Shown here in pieces: positions 28,036 through 36,662 of a stretch of 64,000 nucleotides of DNA (the stretch's first letter is position 1; each line of letters opens with the position of its first letter). The stretch is taken from positions 2,161,501 to 2,225,500 of the forward strand of contig NZ_CP032694.1 in assembly GCF_003627755.1 (NCBI RefSeq). Reading direction: 5' to 3'. This DNA is from Rhizobium jaguaris. Lineage in GTDB: Bacteria > Pseudomonadota > Alphaproteobacteria > Rhizobiales > Rhizobiaceae. The notes under the pieces were generated by a model. That model ran no database searches, was not told the origin of the DNA, and worked only from the letters and a program-made list of their open reading frames with translations. The translations under genes and the position numbers were made by a program.

Positions 28036-30021
28036 TCAAGCGGCTTTGGCCCGCTTGGCTTCGCGCTTGCGCAGGATGTCCGGCGGCGTAGCTTCGAGCG
28101 AAAGCGAAGCGATGGCTTCATCGAGCGCCATTGCCGTCTGCGCCTGGCTGCCGAGGCGGCGGATGTTAACCGAGCGCTCCTCGGCTTCCTTCTTGCCGCA
28201 GACGATGATGACCGGAACCTTCGTCACCGAATGCTCGCGGATCTTGTAGTTGATCTTTTCGTTGCGGAAATCGGTTTCGACATTGAGCCCGGCCTCGCGC
28301 AGCGCTTCCGCTACTTCGTTGCCGTAGTCATCCGCTTCCGAAGTGATGGTTGCGATGACCACCTGCTGCGGCGAGACCCAGAGCGGCATATGGCCCGCAA
28401 AGTTTTCGATCAGGATGCCGAGGAAGCGTTCCATCGAGCCGCAGATGGCACGGTGGATCATGACCGGCTGCGTCTTTTCGGAATGCTGGTCGATATAGAA
28501 GGCGCCGAAGCGTTCCGGCAGGTTGAAGTCGACCTGCGTCGTGCCGCATTGCCATTCACGGCCGATGGCATCCTTCAGCGTATATTCGAACTTCGGCCCG
28601 TAGAACGCGCCCTCGCCCGGCAGAATGCCGGTCTTGATGTTGTTCGATTGCTGCTTGATCGTATCCAGCACATTCATCATCACGCTTTCGGCGCGATCCC
28701 ATAGATCGTCGGAGCCGACACGCTTGTCCGGACGAGTGGAAAGCTTGATCGTGATCTCATCGAACCCGAAATCCTTATAGACCGACAGGATCAGATCATT
28801 GATCTTTAGGCATTCGGCAGCCATCTGCTCGTCGGTACAGAAGATATGCGCATCGTCCTGTATGAAGCCGCGCACGCGCATCAGTCCATGCAGCGCGCCC
28901 GAGGGCTCGTAGCGATGCACGGCTCCGAATTCCGCAAGCCGGATAGGTAGTTCGCGGTAGGACTTCAAGCCATGCTTGAAGATCTGAATGTGGCCAGGGC
29001 AATTCATAGGCTTCAGCGCGAAGACGCGATCGTCGTCGGTCTCGTCGCCGGCGACAGTGACCTTGAACATGTTGTCGCGATACCAGCCCCAGTGACCGGA
29101 GGTTTCCCAAAGGGACTTGTCGAGCACCTGCGGCGCGTTGACTTCCTGATAGTCGTCAGCAAGCCGCCGGCGCATGTAGGACACCAGCGTCTGGAACATC
29201 CGCCAGCCCTTGCCGTGCCAGAAGACGACGCCTGGACCCTCTTCCTGGAAATGGAACAGGTCCATTTCGCGGCCGAGACGACGGTGATCGCGCTTCTCGG
29301 CCTCGGCGAGAATGTGCAGATAATTGTCGAGATCGGCCTGCTCGGCAAAAGCCGTGCCATAGATGCGGGTCAGCATCGGATTGTTGCTGTCGCCGCGCCA
29401 ATAAGCACCGGCCACCTTCATCAGCTTGAAGGCCGAACCGATCTGGCCGGTGGAGGCCATGTGCGGCCCGCGGCAAAGGTCGAACCAATCGCCCTGATAA
29501 TAGATCTTCAGGTCCTGCCCTTCCGGAATGGCATCGACAAGTTCGACCTTGTAGCGCTCACCCTTGGACGCGAAAACTTCCTTTGCCTTCTCGCGCGACC
29601 AGATCTGCTTGGTGAACGGCGCATTGCGCTGAATGATCTCGCGCATCTTCTTCTCAATGACCGGAAGGTCGTCGGGCGTGAAGGGCTCGTTCTTGGCGAA
29701 GTCGTAATAGAAGCCGTTTTCGATGACCGGGCCGATGGTCACCTGCGTGCCGGGCCACAGTTCCTGCACCGCTTCCGCCATGACGTGCGCCGCATCATGC
29801 CGGATGAGTTCCAGCGCGCGGTCGTCGTTGCGGGTGATGATCTCGATCTTGCCTTCGGTAACCGGGTCGGAGAGGTCGCGCACGGTGCCGTCGATCGCAA
29901 CGGCGACGGCTTTCTTGGCAAGCGATTTGGAAATGGATTCGGCGACATCCCGGCCGGTTGCGCCGGCATCGTAGCTGCGCACGGAACCATCGGGAAATGT
30001 CAGGGAAACGGCTTGGGACAT
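28036..30021 (-). CDS. thrS: Threonyl-tRNA synthetase
   Basis: A 661-residue class II synthetase of full length. An N-terminal TGS domain ([15 protein letters not shown]) is followed by the editing domain with [11 protein letters not shown] and its Cys/His site ([13 protein letters not shown]). The catalytic core includes [10 protein letters not shown], the motif 2 region [17 protein letters not shown] with ADxH-like QDDAHIFC, and motif 3 with a C-terminal anticodon-binding domain ([12 protein letters not shown]). AAGGAG lies before the ATG. It charges tRNA-Thr and is essential. No leader attenuator is visible upstream. Confidence 0.97.
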   Translation of the reverse strand: MSQAVSLTFPDGSVRSYDAGATGRDVAESISKSLAKKAVAVAIDGTVRDLSDPVTEGKIEIITRNDDRALELIRHDAAHVMAEAVQELWPGTQVTIGPVIENGFYYDFAKNEPFTPDDLPVIEKKMREIIQRNAPFTKQIWSREKAKEVFASKGERYKVELVDAIPEGQDLKIYYQGDWFDLCRGPHMASTGQIGSAFKLMKVAGAYWRGDSNNPMLTRIYGTAFAEQADLDNYLHILAEAEKRDHRRLGREMDLFHFQEEGPGVVFWHGKGWRMFQTLVSYMRRRLADDYQEVNAPQVLDKSLWETSGHWGWYRDNMFKVTVAGDETDDDRVFALKPMNCPGHIQIFKHGLKSYRELPIRLAEFGAVHRYEPSGALHGLMRVRGFIQDDAHIFCTDEQMAAECLKINDLILSVYKDFGFDEITIKLSTRPDKRVGSDDLWDRAESVMMNVLDTIKQQSNNIKTGILPGEGAFYGPKFEYTLKDAIGREWQCGTTQVDFNLPERFGAFYIDQHSEKTQPVMIHRAICGSMERFLGILIENFAGHMPLWVSPQQVVIATITSEADDYGNEVAEALREAGLNVETDFRNEKINYKIREHSVTKVPVIIVCGKKEAEERSVNIRRLGSQAQTAMALDEAIASLSLEATPPDILRKREAKRAKAA

Positions 30022-30144
30022 CGAAATTCTCCTTGTCCAGTCCCGCCAACGAATGCGGGTGGTTTAATGGAAGCGGTCAATCAGTGTTTTTGAACGCGGT
30101 CGCCTGATAGCGATATTTGGCGATTTAGTAAAGGAGAAGCGGCT

Positions 30145-30675
30145 TTAACGCCCGATCATCTCGGCCAATCCGCGCACCGTGTTCCAGTTTCGCAACGTGC
30201 CGACGCCGAGGCGTTTGGTGGTGAGCGCGGACAGCAGACGCGTTTCGCTCGCTTTCCCGCCGAAATCGATCCATAAGTCGCCGTCGATCACGGCCAAGCG
30301 CTCCGGGCCATTCCTGTGCTTCTCGAGCGTGTCTATCACCGACGGTGCCAGCGGCTGGCGCATGACGCGAACGATGACCTCGCTGCCCTCGCCGCCATCG
30401 AACGGATTGCCGGCGGCAAGCTTGCGCCAGGTCGCTGCATCGCGGACGATGATATCGACAGGCCTGCCAAAGGTTTGTGCGAAGCCAGCTTCAAGCCGAG
30501 TTTCGATCTCCGCTATTGGTTGTTCGTCGGCCTCGAAGACGAGATTGCCGGTCGCGACCAGCGTTTTAACACTGGAAAATCCGAGGCCTTCCGCCATCTC
30601 CCGCAACGTGCTCATGACGACGCGGCGCCCACTACCGAGGACGATGCTGTGCAGAAGCGCCACGTAGACTGCCAT
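30145..30675 (-). CDS. DUF1697 family protein
   Basis: A 176-residue soluble protein matching DUF1697: MAVYVALLHSIVLGSGRRVV at the N-terminus and VKTLVATGNLVFEADE in the first third. A C-terminal TTKRLGVGTLRNWNTVRGLAEM helix is the family's most conserved part. No catalytic residues can be assigned. Its start lies 4 bp after the yidD stop, so it is the last gene of the iscU-like/yidD/DUF1697 run. Confidence 0.85.
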   Translation of the reverse strand: MAVYVALLHSIVLGSGRRVVMSTLREMAEGLGFSSVKTLVATGNLVFEADEQPIAEIETRLEAGFAQTFGRPVDIIVRDAATWRKLAAGNPFDGGEGSEVIVRVMRQPLAPSVIDTLEKHRNGPERLAVIDGDLWIDFGGKASETRLLSALTTKRLGVGTLRNWNTVRGLAEMIGR

Positions 30676-30679
30676 GCGA

Positions 30680-31102
30680 TCAGGCAGCCTTTTGCCCTAG
30701 GCGGAAATAGCGCCATGGTGTCCACCAATGGTAGCGGTTTTCCAGCACTTCCGGTGCGGGATCAAGCCCGCTGGTACCGCCTGGCCCGCATCGCGCCACC
30801 CGGAACAGCGTCATCCAGCCGCCAGCCCACAGGCCATGACGGGCGATCGATTCGTAGCCGTATTCCGAGCAGGTAGGGATGTGACGGCAGGAATTGCCGA
30901 TGAAGCCGGAAAGCGTCAGTTGGTAGAGGCGGATGAGGCCCATACCGAGCAGCCTGTCGGGCGTCTTGCGGAAGGGGCCGGAATAATTGCGCGATTTGAC
31001 CGCCTTGTCGGCGGAAGGTGATCCACCGCGCTGCACATGTCTTGGAGGGGCAGCACCGCCCTCGTCTCCATCGTCGTCCTGCATCAGACAGAATTGGCAC
31101 AT
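30680..31102 (-). CDS. yidD: Membrane protein insertion efficiency factor YidD
   Basis: A 140-residue protein. Its core from about residue 52 is the small YidD domain: amphipathic GLIRLYQLTLSGFIG, then the Cys motif CRHIPTCSEYGYESIARHG and RVARCGPGGTSGLDPAP. YidD assists YidC-dependent membrane protein insertion at the inner membrane. The first 45 residues are a polar extension not found in most homologues; a second ATG at 31084 is an alternative start. It sits between an IscU-like gene and DUF1697, not in the usual rpmH-rnpA-yidC context. Confidence 0.9.
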   Translation of the reverse strand: MCQFCLMQDDDGDEGGAAPPRHVQRGGSPSADKAVKSRNYSGPFRKTPDRLLGMGLIRLYQLTLSGFIGNSCRHIPTCSEYGYESIARHGLWAGGWMTLFRVARCGPGGTSGLDPAPEVLENRYHWWTPWRYFRLGQKAA

Positions 31103-31117
31103 AGATCAGCGCCTCGC

Positions 31118-31582
31118 TCAGACGGCTTCGGCGGTCTTGGTGCTTTCGCCCTCGCGCGCCGCTTCGATCTGTCCAACTGCGTCAACGACGGCGTCGAAGG
31201 TCAGCATCGTCGAGGCATGGCGCGCCTTGTAATCTCGAACGGGCTTCAAATAACGCATGTCTTCGAAGCGTCCATCAGGTCCCTCGCCGTCCGCCTTCAG
31301 CATCGCAAGCATATCTTCGCGTGCCTTGCGCAGTTCGGCTGCGGTGGCACCGACCACATGGCGGGCCATGATAGAGGACGAGGCCTGCCCGAGGGCACAG
31401 GCCTTGACGTCGTGGGCAAAATCGGTAACGACATCGCCGTCCATTTTCAGCCAGATCTTGACGCGGGAGCCGCAGAGTCTGGAATGGGCCTGGGCGCTTG
31501 CATCGGCGTCGGAAAGGCTGCCGATTCGTTCGATGTTGCCGGCGAATTCCAGGATCTTGCTGTTGTAGATGTCGTCCATCAT
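31118..31582 (-). CDS. IscU/SufU-like Fe-S scaffold family protein
   Basis: A 154-residue NifU N-terminal-type domain. Cys37 (RLCGSRV) and Cys62 (VKACALGQASSSIMAR) match the first two cluster ligands. The canonical Asp after the first Cys (CGD) is Ser39. The third ligand position falls at or near His122 (DYKARHASTML) where SufU and IscU have Cys. This variant may bind metal or a cluster differently. GGGAG lies 8 bases before the ATG chosen at 31582; a second ATG follows at once. It heads a run with yidD and DUF1697. No cysteine desulfurase is nearby. Confidence 0.8.
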   Translation of the reverse strand: MMDDIYNSKILEFAGNIERIGSLSDADASAQAHSRLCGSRVKIWLKMDGDVVTDFAHDVKACALGQASSSIMARHVVGATAAELRKAREDMLAMLKADGEGPDGRFEDMRYLKPVRDYKARHASTMLTFDAVVDAVGQIEAAREGESTKTAEAV

Positions 31583-31820
31583 CGATCTTGCTCCCACGTA
31601 CCCGTTCAGTGTTTCATAACAAAAAACACAGCGTGTCGCGTTAGGACACTTTCACAGGAACAATGCCATACTATATGTATGTCGTTCGAAGGCCACGAAA
31701 TTGCAATGGTCTTCTGTAAGTTTGATGGGAAACCGTGCAGGACGGCAGGCTTGTCCGCCAGCCAGAACGCCCCGGAGCCCGCCAAAGGTACATAGTTCCC
31801 CATGTTTCAGGGGAATGCCA

Positions 31821-31868
31821 GTGGCGAGTCCGACAAAATGAGATCCGCGTTGCGGATCAGGAGACCAC
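31821..31868 (+). promoter_or_regulatory. folE-motif leader, probable THF-II riboswitch
   Basis: Just ahead of folE, GTGG (31821-31824) can pair with CCAC (31865-31868), TCC (31829-31831) with GGA (31860-31862), and GATCCGC with GCGGATC (31842-31848 and 31852-31858) around a GTT loop. The inner loop holds ACAAAATGA. The ribosome-binding AGGAGA (31859-31864) is built into the 3' side of the structure. Established knowledge: the folE motif (THF-II riboswitch) occurs upstream of folE in alphaproteobacteria and responds to tetrahydrofolate. Position, size and layout agree; the exact consensus was compared from memory. Confidence 0.72.
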
Positions 31869-31873
31869 AGGTA

Positions 31874-32497
31874 ATGGACGCCATTGTAAAGAACTTTCCG
31901 CAGGCACTTGAATCCAATCCGGAATTGGACCGTCCGTCCCAAAAGGAAGCCGAAGACGCCGTTCGCGTTCTGCTTCGTTGGGCAGGCGACGATCCGCAGC
32001 GCGAAGGCCTGCTCGATACGCCGACACGCGTCGTCAAGGCGTACCGCGAGCTCTTCGCCGGCTACGATATGAACCCCGAGGATGTGCTCGGCCGCACCTT
32101 CGAAGAGGTTTCGGGCTACGATGACATGGTCCTCGTGCGCGACATTCCGTTCTTCTCGCATTGCGAACACCATATGGTGCCGATCATCGGCAAGGCGCAC
32201 GTCGCCTATCTTCCGAGCGGCCGCGTTCTCGGCCTGTCGAAGATTGCCCGTGTCGTTGAAATCTTTGGCCGCCGCCTGCAAACACAGGAGGCGATGACCG
32301 CCCAGATCGCCAACGCCATCGACGAAACGCTGCGCCCACGCGGCGTCGCCGTCATGCTCGAAGCAGAGCATATGTGCATGGCGATGCGCGGTGTGCAGAA
32401 GCAAGGCTCGTCGACGTTGACGACGACTTTCACCGGTGCCTTCAAGGCCGATCCGGCCGAGCAGGTCCGTTTCATGACGATGGTCCGGAGCCGCTAA
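31874..32497 (+). CDS. folE: GTP cyclohydrolase I
   Basis: A 207-residue enzyme that converts GTP to dihydroneopterin triphosphate, the first step of folate and pterin synthesis. Zinc and catalytic residues are visible: Cys and His in [20 protein letters not shown] and the second Cys in [20 protein letters not shown]. The start at 31874 is fixed by AGGAGA at 31859-31864, which is also part of the leader structure; an open extension upstream to 31802 would run through that structure and is rejected. hisI follows 25 bp downstream. Control is probably through the tetrahydrofolate-type leader. Confidence 0.95.
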   Translation: MDAIVKNFPQALESNPELDRPSQKEAEDAVRVLLRWAGDDPQREGLLDTPTRVVKAYRELFAGYDMNPEDVLGRTFEEVSGYDDMVLVRDIPFFSHCEHHMVPIIGKAHVAYLPSGRVLGLSKIARVVEIFGRRLQTQEAMTAQIANAIDETLRPRGVAVMLEAEHMCMAMRGVQKQGSSTLTTTFTGAFKADPAEQVRFMTMVRSR

Positions 32498-32522
32498 TAA
32501 GGCTTCAAAGAAAGAGCCGGAG

Positions 32523-32972
32523 ATGAACCTGGTATTCAACGAGCCTTCTGCAGACAAATCCGAACTAGAGGATGCGGGAGATTTCACCCCCCGTTTCGAT
32601 GACCGCGGCTTGATCACCGCGATCGTTACCGACGCTCATGATGGTGAACTGCTGATGGTCGCGCATATGAATGCCGAGGCCCTGGCACTGACCATAAAGA
32701 CAAAAACGGCGCATTACTTCAGCCGTTCGCGCGGAAAAATATGGAAAAAGGGTGAAACCTCCGGAAATCTGCAGACGGTGAAGGAGATGCGTACCGATTG
32801 TGATCAGGATGCTATCTGGCTGAAAGTTGAGGTCGCCGGTCACGATGCAACGTGCCATACTGGACGACGTTCCTGTTTCTATCGCACTGTCGAGCTGGAG
32901 GACGGGAAGCCGGTGCTGAACGTCGTGGACGATCACCTGCATTTCGATCCAGGCGAGGTCTACGGGCACTAA
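32523..32972 (+). CDS. hisI: Phosphoribosyl-AMP cyclohydrolase
   Basis: A 149-residue enzyme for the third step of histidine synthesis, opening the adenine ring of PR-AMP. The metal-binding motif [12 protein letters not shown] and the Cys pair in [13 protein letters not shown] are intact, as is [16 protein letters not shown]. It is a stand-alone HisI without the HisE pyrophosphohydrolase domain, as is usual in rhizobia. It lies 25 bp after folE on the same strand; both enzymes attack purine-ring C8 of a nucleotide, but they serve separate pathways. Confidence 0.95.
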   Translation: MNLVFNEPSADKSELEDAGDFTPRFDDRGLITAIVTDAHDGELLMVAHMNAEALALTIKTKTAHYFSRSRGKIWKKGETSGNLQTVKEMRTDCDQDAIWLKVEVAGHDATCHTGRRSCFYRTVELEDGKPVLNVVDDHLHFDPGEVYGH

Positions 32973-33080
32973 GAACCCGCACGCCGACTGAACAAGCAAT
33001 AACCCAATATACGAATTGGAAAGAAAAAAGGGACAGTATTTTAGCAAGAGGCACGCATACGCCTCGGAGGGTGGCATACC

Positions 33081-34046
33081 ATGTTGAATTGGGGGTTGAT
33101 TCGTCAGAGCGCCGGACAGGTTCCTATGGGTTCGGGTCCAACCATCTCGCCCAACATTCCTGGTCCGCCCGCCCCCCCAACTCCCCCAAAGAAAGTAAAG
33201 ATCGCTCTGGCGCTCGGCGGCGGCGCTGCCCGTGGCTGGGCGCATATTGGTGTGCTACGCGCCCTGAATGAGGCGGACATCGAGGTCGGCATGATAGCCG
33301 GCACCTCCATCGGAGCACTGGTCGGCGGCTGTTATCTCGCGGGCAAACTCGACGAGTTGGAGGCTTTTGCCCGCTCGCTGACCATGCGCCGCATCGCCAG
33401 CCTCCTCGATCTCACGATCGGCGGCAGCGGCCTTTTCGGCGGCATGCGGCTCACGAAGCGCATGCAGGAACACCTTGAAGGCTTTTCGATCGAAGAACTC
33501 GACCGCCCCTTCGTTGCCGTCGCCTCGGAATTGAACACCGGCCATGAGGTCTGGATCGCCAATGGTTCGCTGATCACGGCGCTACGGGCCTCCTATGCCC
33601 TGCCCGGCATTTTCGAGCCGGTTCGGACCAACGGCCGCACGCTGGTCGACGGCGCTCTGGTCAATCCCGTGCCCGTGTCCGTCTGCCGCGCCTACGAGCA
33701 GCCGCTCGTGGTCGCCATCAATCTGCATTATGACCTATTCGGCCGTTCCGCCGTCGTCAAACATACTGCCGGTCCGCTGCATGGCGAACAGCAACGCCGT
33801 GACGAAGCGCCCTATACCAAGCTTGGCATGACCGGCGTCATGGTCCAGGCTTTCAACATCATCCAGGATCGGATTTCCCGCGCCCGCCTTGCCGGCGACC
33901 CGCCGGACCTGGCGTTGCACCCGCGCCTCAGCGACATCGGTCTGTCGGAATTTCACCGTGCCGGCGAGGCAATCGAACGCGGCTATGAAGAGGCATCGGC
34001 CCGGCTTGCGGAGATCAGGCGCATGCAGGAAGCCTTTGCGCGGTAG
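33081..34046 (+). CDS. Patatin-like phospholipase (RssA type)
   Basis: A 321-residue protein. After a Pro-rich N-terminus (PNIPGPPAPPTPP), residues about 40-240 are a patatin domain. It has oxyanion loop LGGGAARGWAHIGV, nucleophile GTSIGALVGG and the catalytic Asp in LVDGALVNPVP. The Ser/Asp dyad is complete. The layout matches the bacterial RssA/YchK family, which acts on phospholipids or lysophospholipids. There is no signal peptide. GGAGG lies upstream of the ATG. The natural substrate is unknown. Confidence 0.88.
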   Translation: MLNWGLIRQSAGQVPMGSGPTISPNIPGPPAPPTPPKKVKIALALGGGAARGWAHIGVLRALNEADIEVGMIAGTSIGALVGGCYLAGKLDELEAFARSLTMRRIASLLDLTIGGSGLFGGMRLTKRMQEHLEGFSIEELDRPFVAVASELNTGHEVWIANGSLITALRASYALPGIFEPVRTNGRTLVDGALVNPVPVSVCRAYEQPLVVAINLHYDLFGRSAVVKHTAGPLHGEQQRRDEAPYTKLGMTGVMVQAFNIIQDRISRARLAGDPPDLALHPRLSDIGLSEFHRAGEAIERGYEEASARLAEIRRMQEAFAR

Positions 34047-34132
34047 GCGTCAATAGACACAAGCTTTGCAGAGGCAGGTCGCTCCAAGCCCAGCTTGCTT
34101 AACTAGGGGCGGGATAGGATCTCGCATATGGC

Positions 34133-34222
34133 GTAACGCCCGGCCCTTCGCTTTAGGCTCAGGGCGTTCGTCGCTGCAATCGACCACCGGGTCGATTGCT
34201 TCGGCTCTGCCGAACCGCTCCT
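34133..34222. repeat. Palindromic intergenic repeat, RIME-like
   Basis: Two hairpins lie in tandem. AACGCCC pairs with GGGCGTT (about 34135-34170). GCAATCGACC (34176-34185) pairs with GGTCGATTGC (34190-34199) around an ACCG loop. The unit continues to CTCCTCACCCTG at the CBS gene stop. This resembles the mosaic palindromic elements (RIME) of Rhizobium genomes. No second copy is seen in this window, so the assignment rests on structure and recall. Confidence 0.5.
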
Positions 34223-34656
34223 CACCCTGCGATATAGGCTTTGATCTGTTCAGTCTCGAGTTCGATTTCGCGGATACGCCATTTGACGACGTCGCCGATC
34301 GAGATGATGCCGGTTAGCTTGCCTTTGTCTTCCACGGGGACGTGGCGGAAGCGGCGGTGCGTCATCAGCTCCATCAATTCATCGGTGGTGGTGTCTTCTT
34401 TGCAGCGGTGCACTTTCGCCGTCATCAGCGAGGCAATCGGCTGACTGAGGCTGTCCTGGCCATGCTTGGCAACTGCGTTGACGACATCACGCTCGGTGAA
34501 GATGCCGGAAATCTTACCTGCCATTCCCATGACGACGATGGCGCCGATGCGGTTCTCGTTCAGAATTTTGGCGGCTTCAGCGAGGGTCGTATTACCACTG
34601 GTAGTAACGACATTGCGACCTTTGGCATCAAGTATGGCTCTTACGGAAACTGACAT
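34222..34656 (-). CDS. Tandem CBS-domain protein
   Basis: A 144-residue stand-alone Bateman module with two CBS domains. The first includes NTTLAEAAKILNENRIGAIV and ISGIFTERDVV; the second includes TTDELMELMTHRRFRHVPV and LTGIISIGDVV. The start at 34656 follows GGGAGGATCGA. Such proteins bind adenine nucleotides or S-adenosylmethionine and regulate partners, with no catalytic role of their own. The partner is not evident from the neighbours (patatin, rhomboid). Confidence 0.9.
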   Translation of the reverse strand: MSVSVRAILDAKGRNVVTTSGNTTLAEAAKILNENRIGAIVVMGMAGKISGIFTERDVVNAVAKHGQDSLSQPIASLMTAKVHRCKEDTTTDELMELMTHRRFRHVPVEDKGKLTGIISIGDVVKWRIREIELETEQIKAYIAG

Positions 34657-34822
34657 TCGATCCTCCCATCTCGAAAGCACAGTGAACAATTGAGCGCCGG
34701 ATTTGTTCCGAAACCGCCTCAAGGTTTCGGACCGTTGCTCCCGTTACCGACCGTGCCGGTCTCTTCCCATTACGGCCGATAAGGTTGGATGGTGCGCTAG
34801 TGAGGATGAGAAAGCAACAGCT

Positions 34823-35593
34823 TCATTCCGCTGATGGAGCCGAGTTTTCGACTTCAATGCGGGGTTGCCGGTCGAACAGCGAAAACAGGAGGAAGCCGAA
34901 AAGGAAGCCGCCGATGTGTGCATCCCAGGCGACCGGCTGGGCGCTGTCGCCGACAATCGTGATGCCAAAAGCGACGAGCGCATTGCCGGCGATCCACATC
35001 ACGATATAGGCAACGACCGTGCGGCTGCGCAGCGAAGCCGCGATCGAGAGCCGAGGATTGAGATGCGCTTGGCGTATGCCGAAGCGGCGGGTGTCCATGG
35101 CGGGAAAAGCAAAACGGCAGGCCGCTCCCATCAGCCCCGAAACGACACCCGAGGCGCCGATCAGCAAGGTTTGATCGCCCCAATAGATGACGGCATGCAG
35201 GAATGCGGATGCAGCCGCGGAAAAAATCCAGAAGATCACGTAGCGTGCAACGCCGATGCGACGCGCTACGGGTGCGGCAAAGACCATCAGCCACAGTCCA
35301 TTGAAGGCGATGTGTTCGATACTGCCGTGCAGGAGCGAATAGGTAACCGGCGTCCACAGCCATTCCAGCCCCTGCTGCGACAGCGGGAAAGCATAGCGGG
35401 CGGGAATGAAGCTGAAGGTGAAATACAGCCAATTCAGCGTTTCGTCCGACCACCAGGGCAGATTCTGAATAGCAAAAACGACGATAAGCAGGCCAAGGCT
35501 TGCGAGGATGACGGGTGGCACGTTGAAAGCAGGAACGCGCTGCGGCGGCCGATTTTCGTCGGGCTCATGGCGCGGTGGCTCTGCATCATCCAT
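34823..35593 (-). CDS. Rhomboid-family intramembrane serine protease
   Basis: A 256-residue protein with about six membrane segments. The catalytic Ser lies in GASGVVSGLMG, the catalytic His in AWDAHIGGFLFGF, and the L1-loop and TM2 region (TYSLLHGSIEHIAFNGLWLMVF) has the conserved HxxxN-like pattern. The start at 35593 gives a polar N-terminus (MDDAEPPRHEPDENRPPQR). The frame stays open upstream to 35992 but passes through a strong terminator, so that extension is rejected. A structured RNA or attenuator precedes it by about 50 bp. Confidence 0.88.
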   Translation of the reverse strand: MDDAEPPRHEPDENRPPQRVPAFNVPPVILASLGLLIVVFAIQNLPWWSDETLNWLYFTFSFIPARYAFPLSQQGLEWLWTPVTYSLLHGSIEHIAFNGLWLMVFAAPVARRIGVARYVIFWIFSAAASAFLHAVIYWGDQTLLIGASGVVSGLMGAACRFAFPAMDTRRFGIRQAHLNPRLSIAASLRSRTVVAYIVMWIAGNALVAFGITIVGDSAQPVAWDAHIGGFLFGFLLFSLFDRQPRIEVENSAPSAE

Positions 35594-35645
35594 GTCTTGC
35601 TCTGATCTCTTGAGAAGGGACTCGAGACATACAGCAGCGAATATC

Positions 35646-35679
35646 AAAAAAAAAGCCGTCCAACCCGGGTGGACGGCTT
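35646..35679 (-). terminator. Strong rho-independent terminator
   Basis: On the minus strand AAGCCGTCCA and TGGACGGCTT form a 10 bp perfect stem around CCCGGGT, followed by a run of nine T residues including the stem's last pairs. It ends 52 bp before the rhomboid start codon on the same strand. Confidence 0.9.
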
Positions 35680-35810
35680 GCTCGGGCGCTCCTCGTTGGG
35701 ATGTACCGCACTGGTTTATGTCCCAACACCCGAGATAGTTTGTGCTGAAGGTCACCTCGTGAAGTGATGGAATATTTCTCTCACTCATCACCGCGGCGGG
35801 CAAATGAAAC
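35646..35810 (-). ncRNA. Candidate structured small RNA or transcription attenuator
   Basis: Upstream of the terminator at 35646-35679 the minus strand carries a compact folded region. CTCGGG pairs with CCCGAG, and within it GTTGGGA pairs with TCCCAAC. The apical loop contains ACC and GGT arms around AGTGC. A further hairpin (GTGATG with CATCAC) lies 5' of this. No gene ends here that would need the terminator. It is either an independent small RNA or a leader controlling the rhomboid gene 52 bp downstream. The 5' end is not defined; 35810 is a guess. I do not recognise a named RNA family. Confidence 0.5.
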
Positions 35811-35915
35811 TCTCCGTTAACCTTAATGGCTCGGCGTTGGCACGAAATAAGCAGGGTGTTTCGTGAGGGCAATGAATGCCCCGGCATTTGAACTGAAACG
35901 GGACACGGACGCATC

Positions 35916-36578
35916 ATGCGGCAGAAAACCAGCATCGAGATATTTACCTTTTGGGAGCAGCTTCGCGGCAATGCGGATGCGCCCCTGCGCAATTTGATAC
36001 AGCCTTCGGCGGTCCGTCATATTCTGCCTGAACTCTTTATTTTGGAGGCCGTGCCGCATGAGGCGCCGCGTTTTCGGCTGGCCGGGACAGCGATTTGCAA
36101 TCTCATGGGGCGTGAGCTTCGCGGCGAGAGTTTTGCCGCGCTCTGGGCCGGCCGCCAGCCCGATGATCCCGTGCGCATCGCCGCCGGCGTGATGGCACAT
36201 GTGGTTCCGGCTCTGATCAACGCGACCGGTTACAGCATCAGCGGTCGCCACATGGCGTTCGAAATGGTGCTGATGCCGTTGCGTTCGGCCGGCGACGTCT
36301 GCGATCGGCTGCTCGGTTGCCTGACGCCTGGTGCACATGCAACATGGCTTGGTAGCGAACGTCTCGAGTTCCTGGCGCTCGATCGCAGCCGCTTGCTGTA
36401 TGAACGCCCTGCCCGCCCCGTTGAACTCCCACCATATGCGGAACACGCAAATTTGATGTCCCCTCACGACGGGGTCGGGCTCGGTGACTTGATGCGCCGC
36501 ATGCTGAATCCGAAGGCTGGCGGACGCAATCATGAGCCGGCTGACCCATCGCGACACACATTCGGCCGTCGTCTCTGA
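35916..36578 (+). CDS. PAS-domain protein (PAS_5 type)
   Basis: A 220-residue protein. Residues about 10-155 match the PAS_5 family of alphaproteobacteria (FWEQLRGNADAPLRNLIQPS, then ILEAVPHEAPRFRLAGTAIC and LMGRELRGESFAALW). There is no attached kinase, cyclase or DNA-binding domain, so it is a stand-alone sensor or adaptor. The C-terminal 60 residues are polar and probably disordered. A PilZ protein follows 84 bp downstream on the same strand. Confidence 0.78.
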   Translation: MRQKTSIEIFTFWEQLRGNADAPLRNLIQPSAVRHILPELFILEAVPHEAPRFRLAGTAICNLMGRELRGESFAALWAGRQPDDPVRIAAGVMAHVVPALINATGYSISGRHMAFEMVLMPLRSAGDVCDRLLGCLTPGAHATWLGSERLEFLALDRSRLLYERPARPVELPPYAEHANLMSPHDGVGLGDLMRRMLNPKAGGRNHEPADPSRHTFGRRL

Positions 36579-36586
36579 GCTTTCCC

Positions 36587-36610
36587 TTAGGTAAGACAAC
36601 TTTACCTTAA
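36587..36610. promoter_or_regulatory. Inverted repeat upstream of the PilZ gene
   Basis: TTAGGTAA (36587-36594) and TTACCTTAA (36602-36610) form an imperfect inverted repeat with a 7-base spacer. It lies in the short gap between the PAS and PilZ genes, about 55 bp before the PilZ start. It could be an operator; no known consensus is matched. Confidence 0.35.
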
Positions 36611-36662
36611 GAAGTTTCGGCTAGTGATTGCATGAAACATAATCGGTTCAAGAAGCCTTTTC

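Noticed and set aside
31679..31795. 38-codon open frame upstream of folE
   Set aside because: No ribosome site at a suitable distance and no recognisable motif; it overlaps the folE promoter region.
35594..35992. In-frame upstream extension of the rhomboid gene
   Set aside because: It would pass through a strong intrinsic terminator and a structured RNA, and the extra residues show no domain. The start at 35593 is kept.
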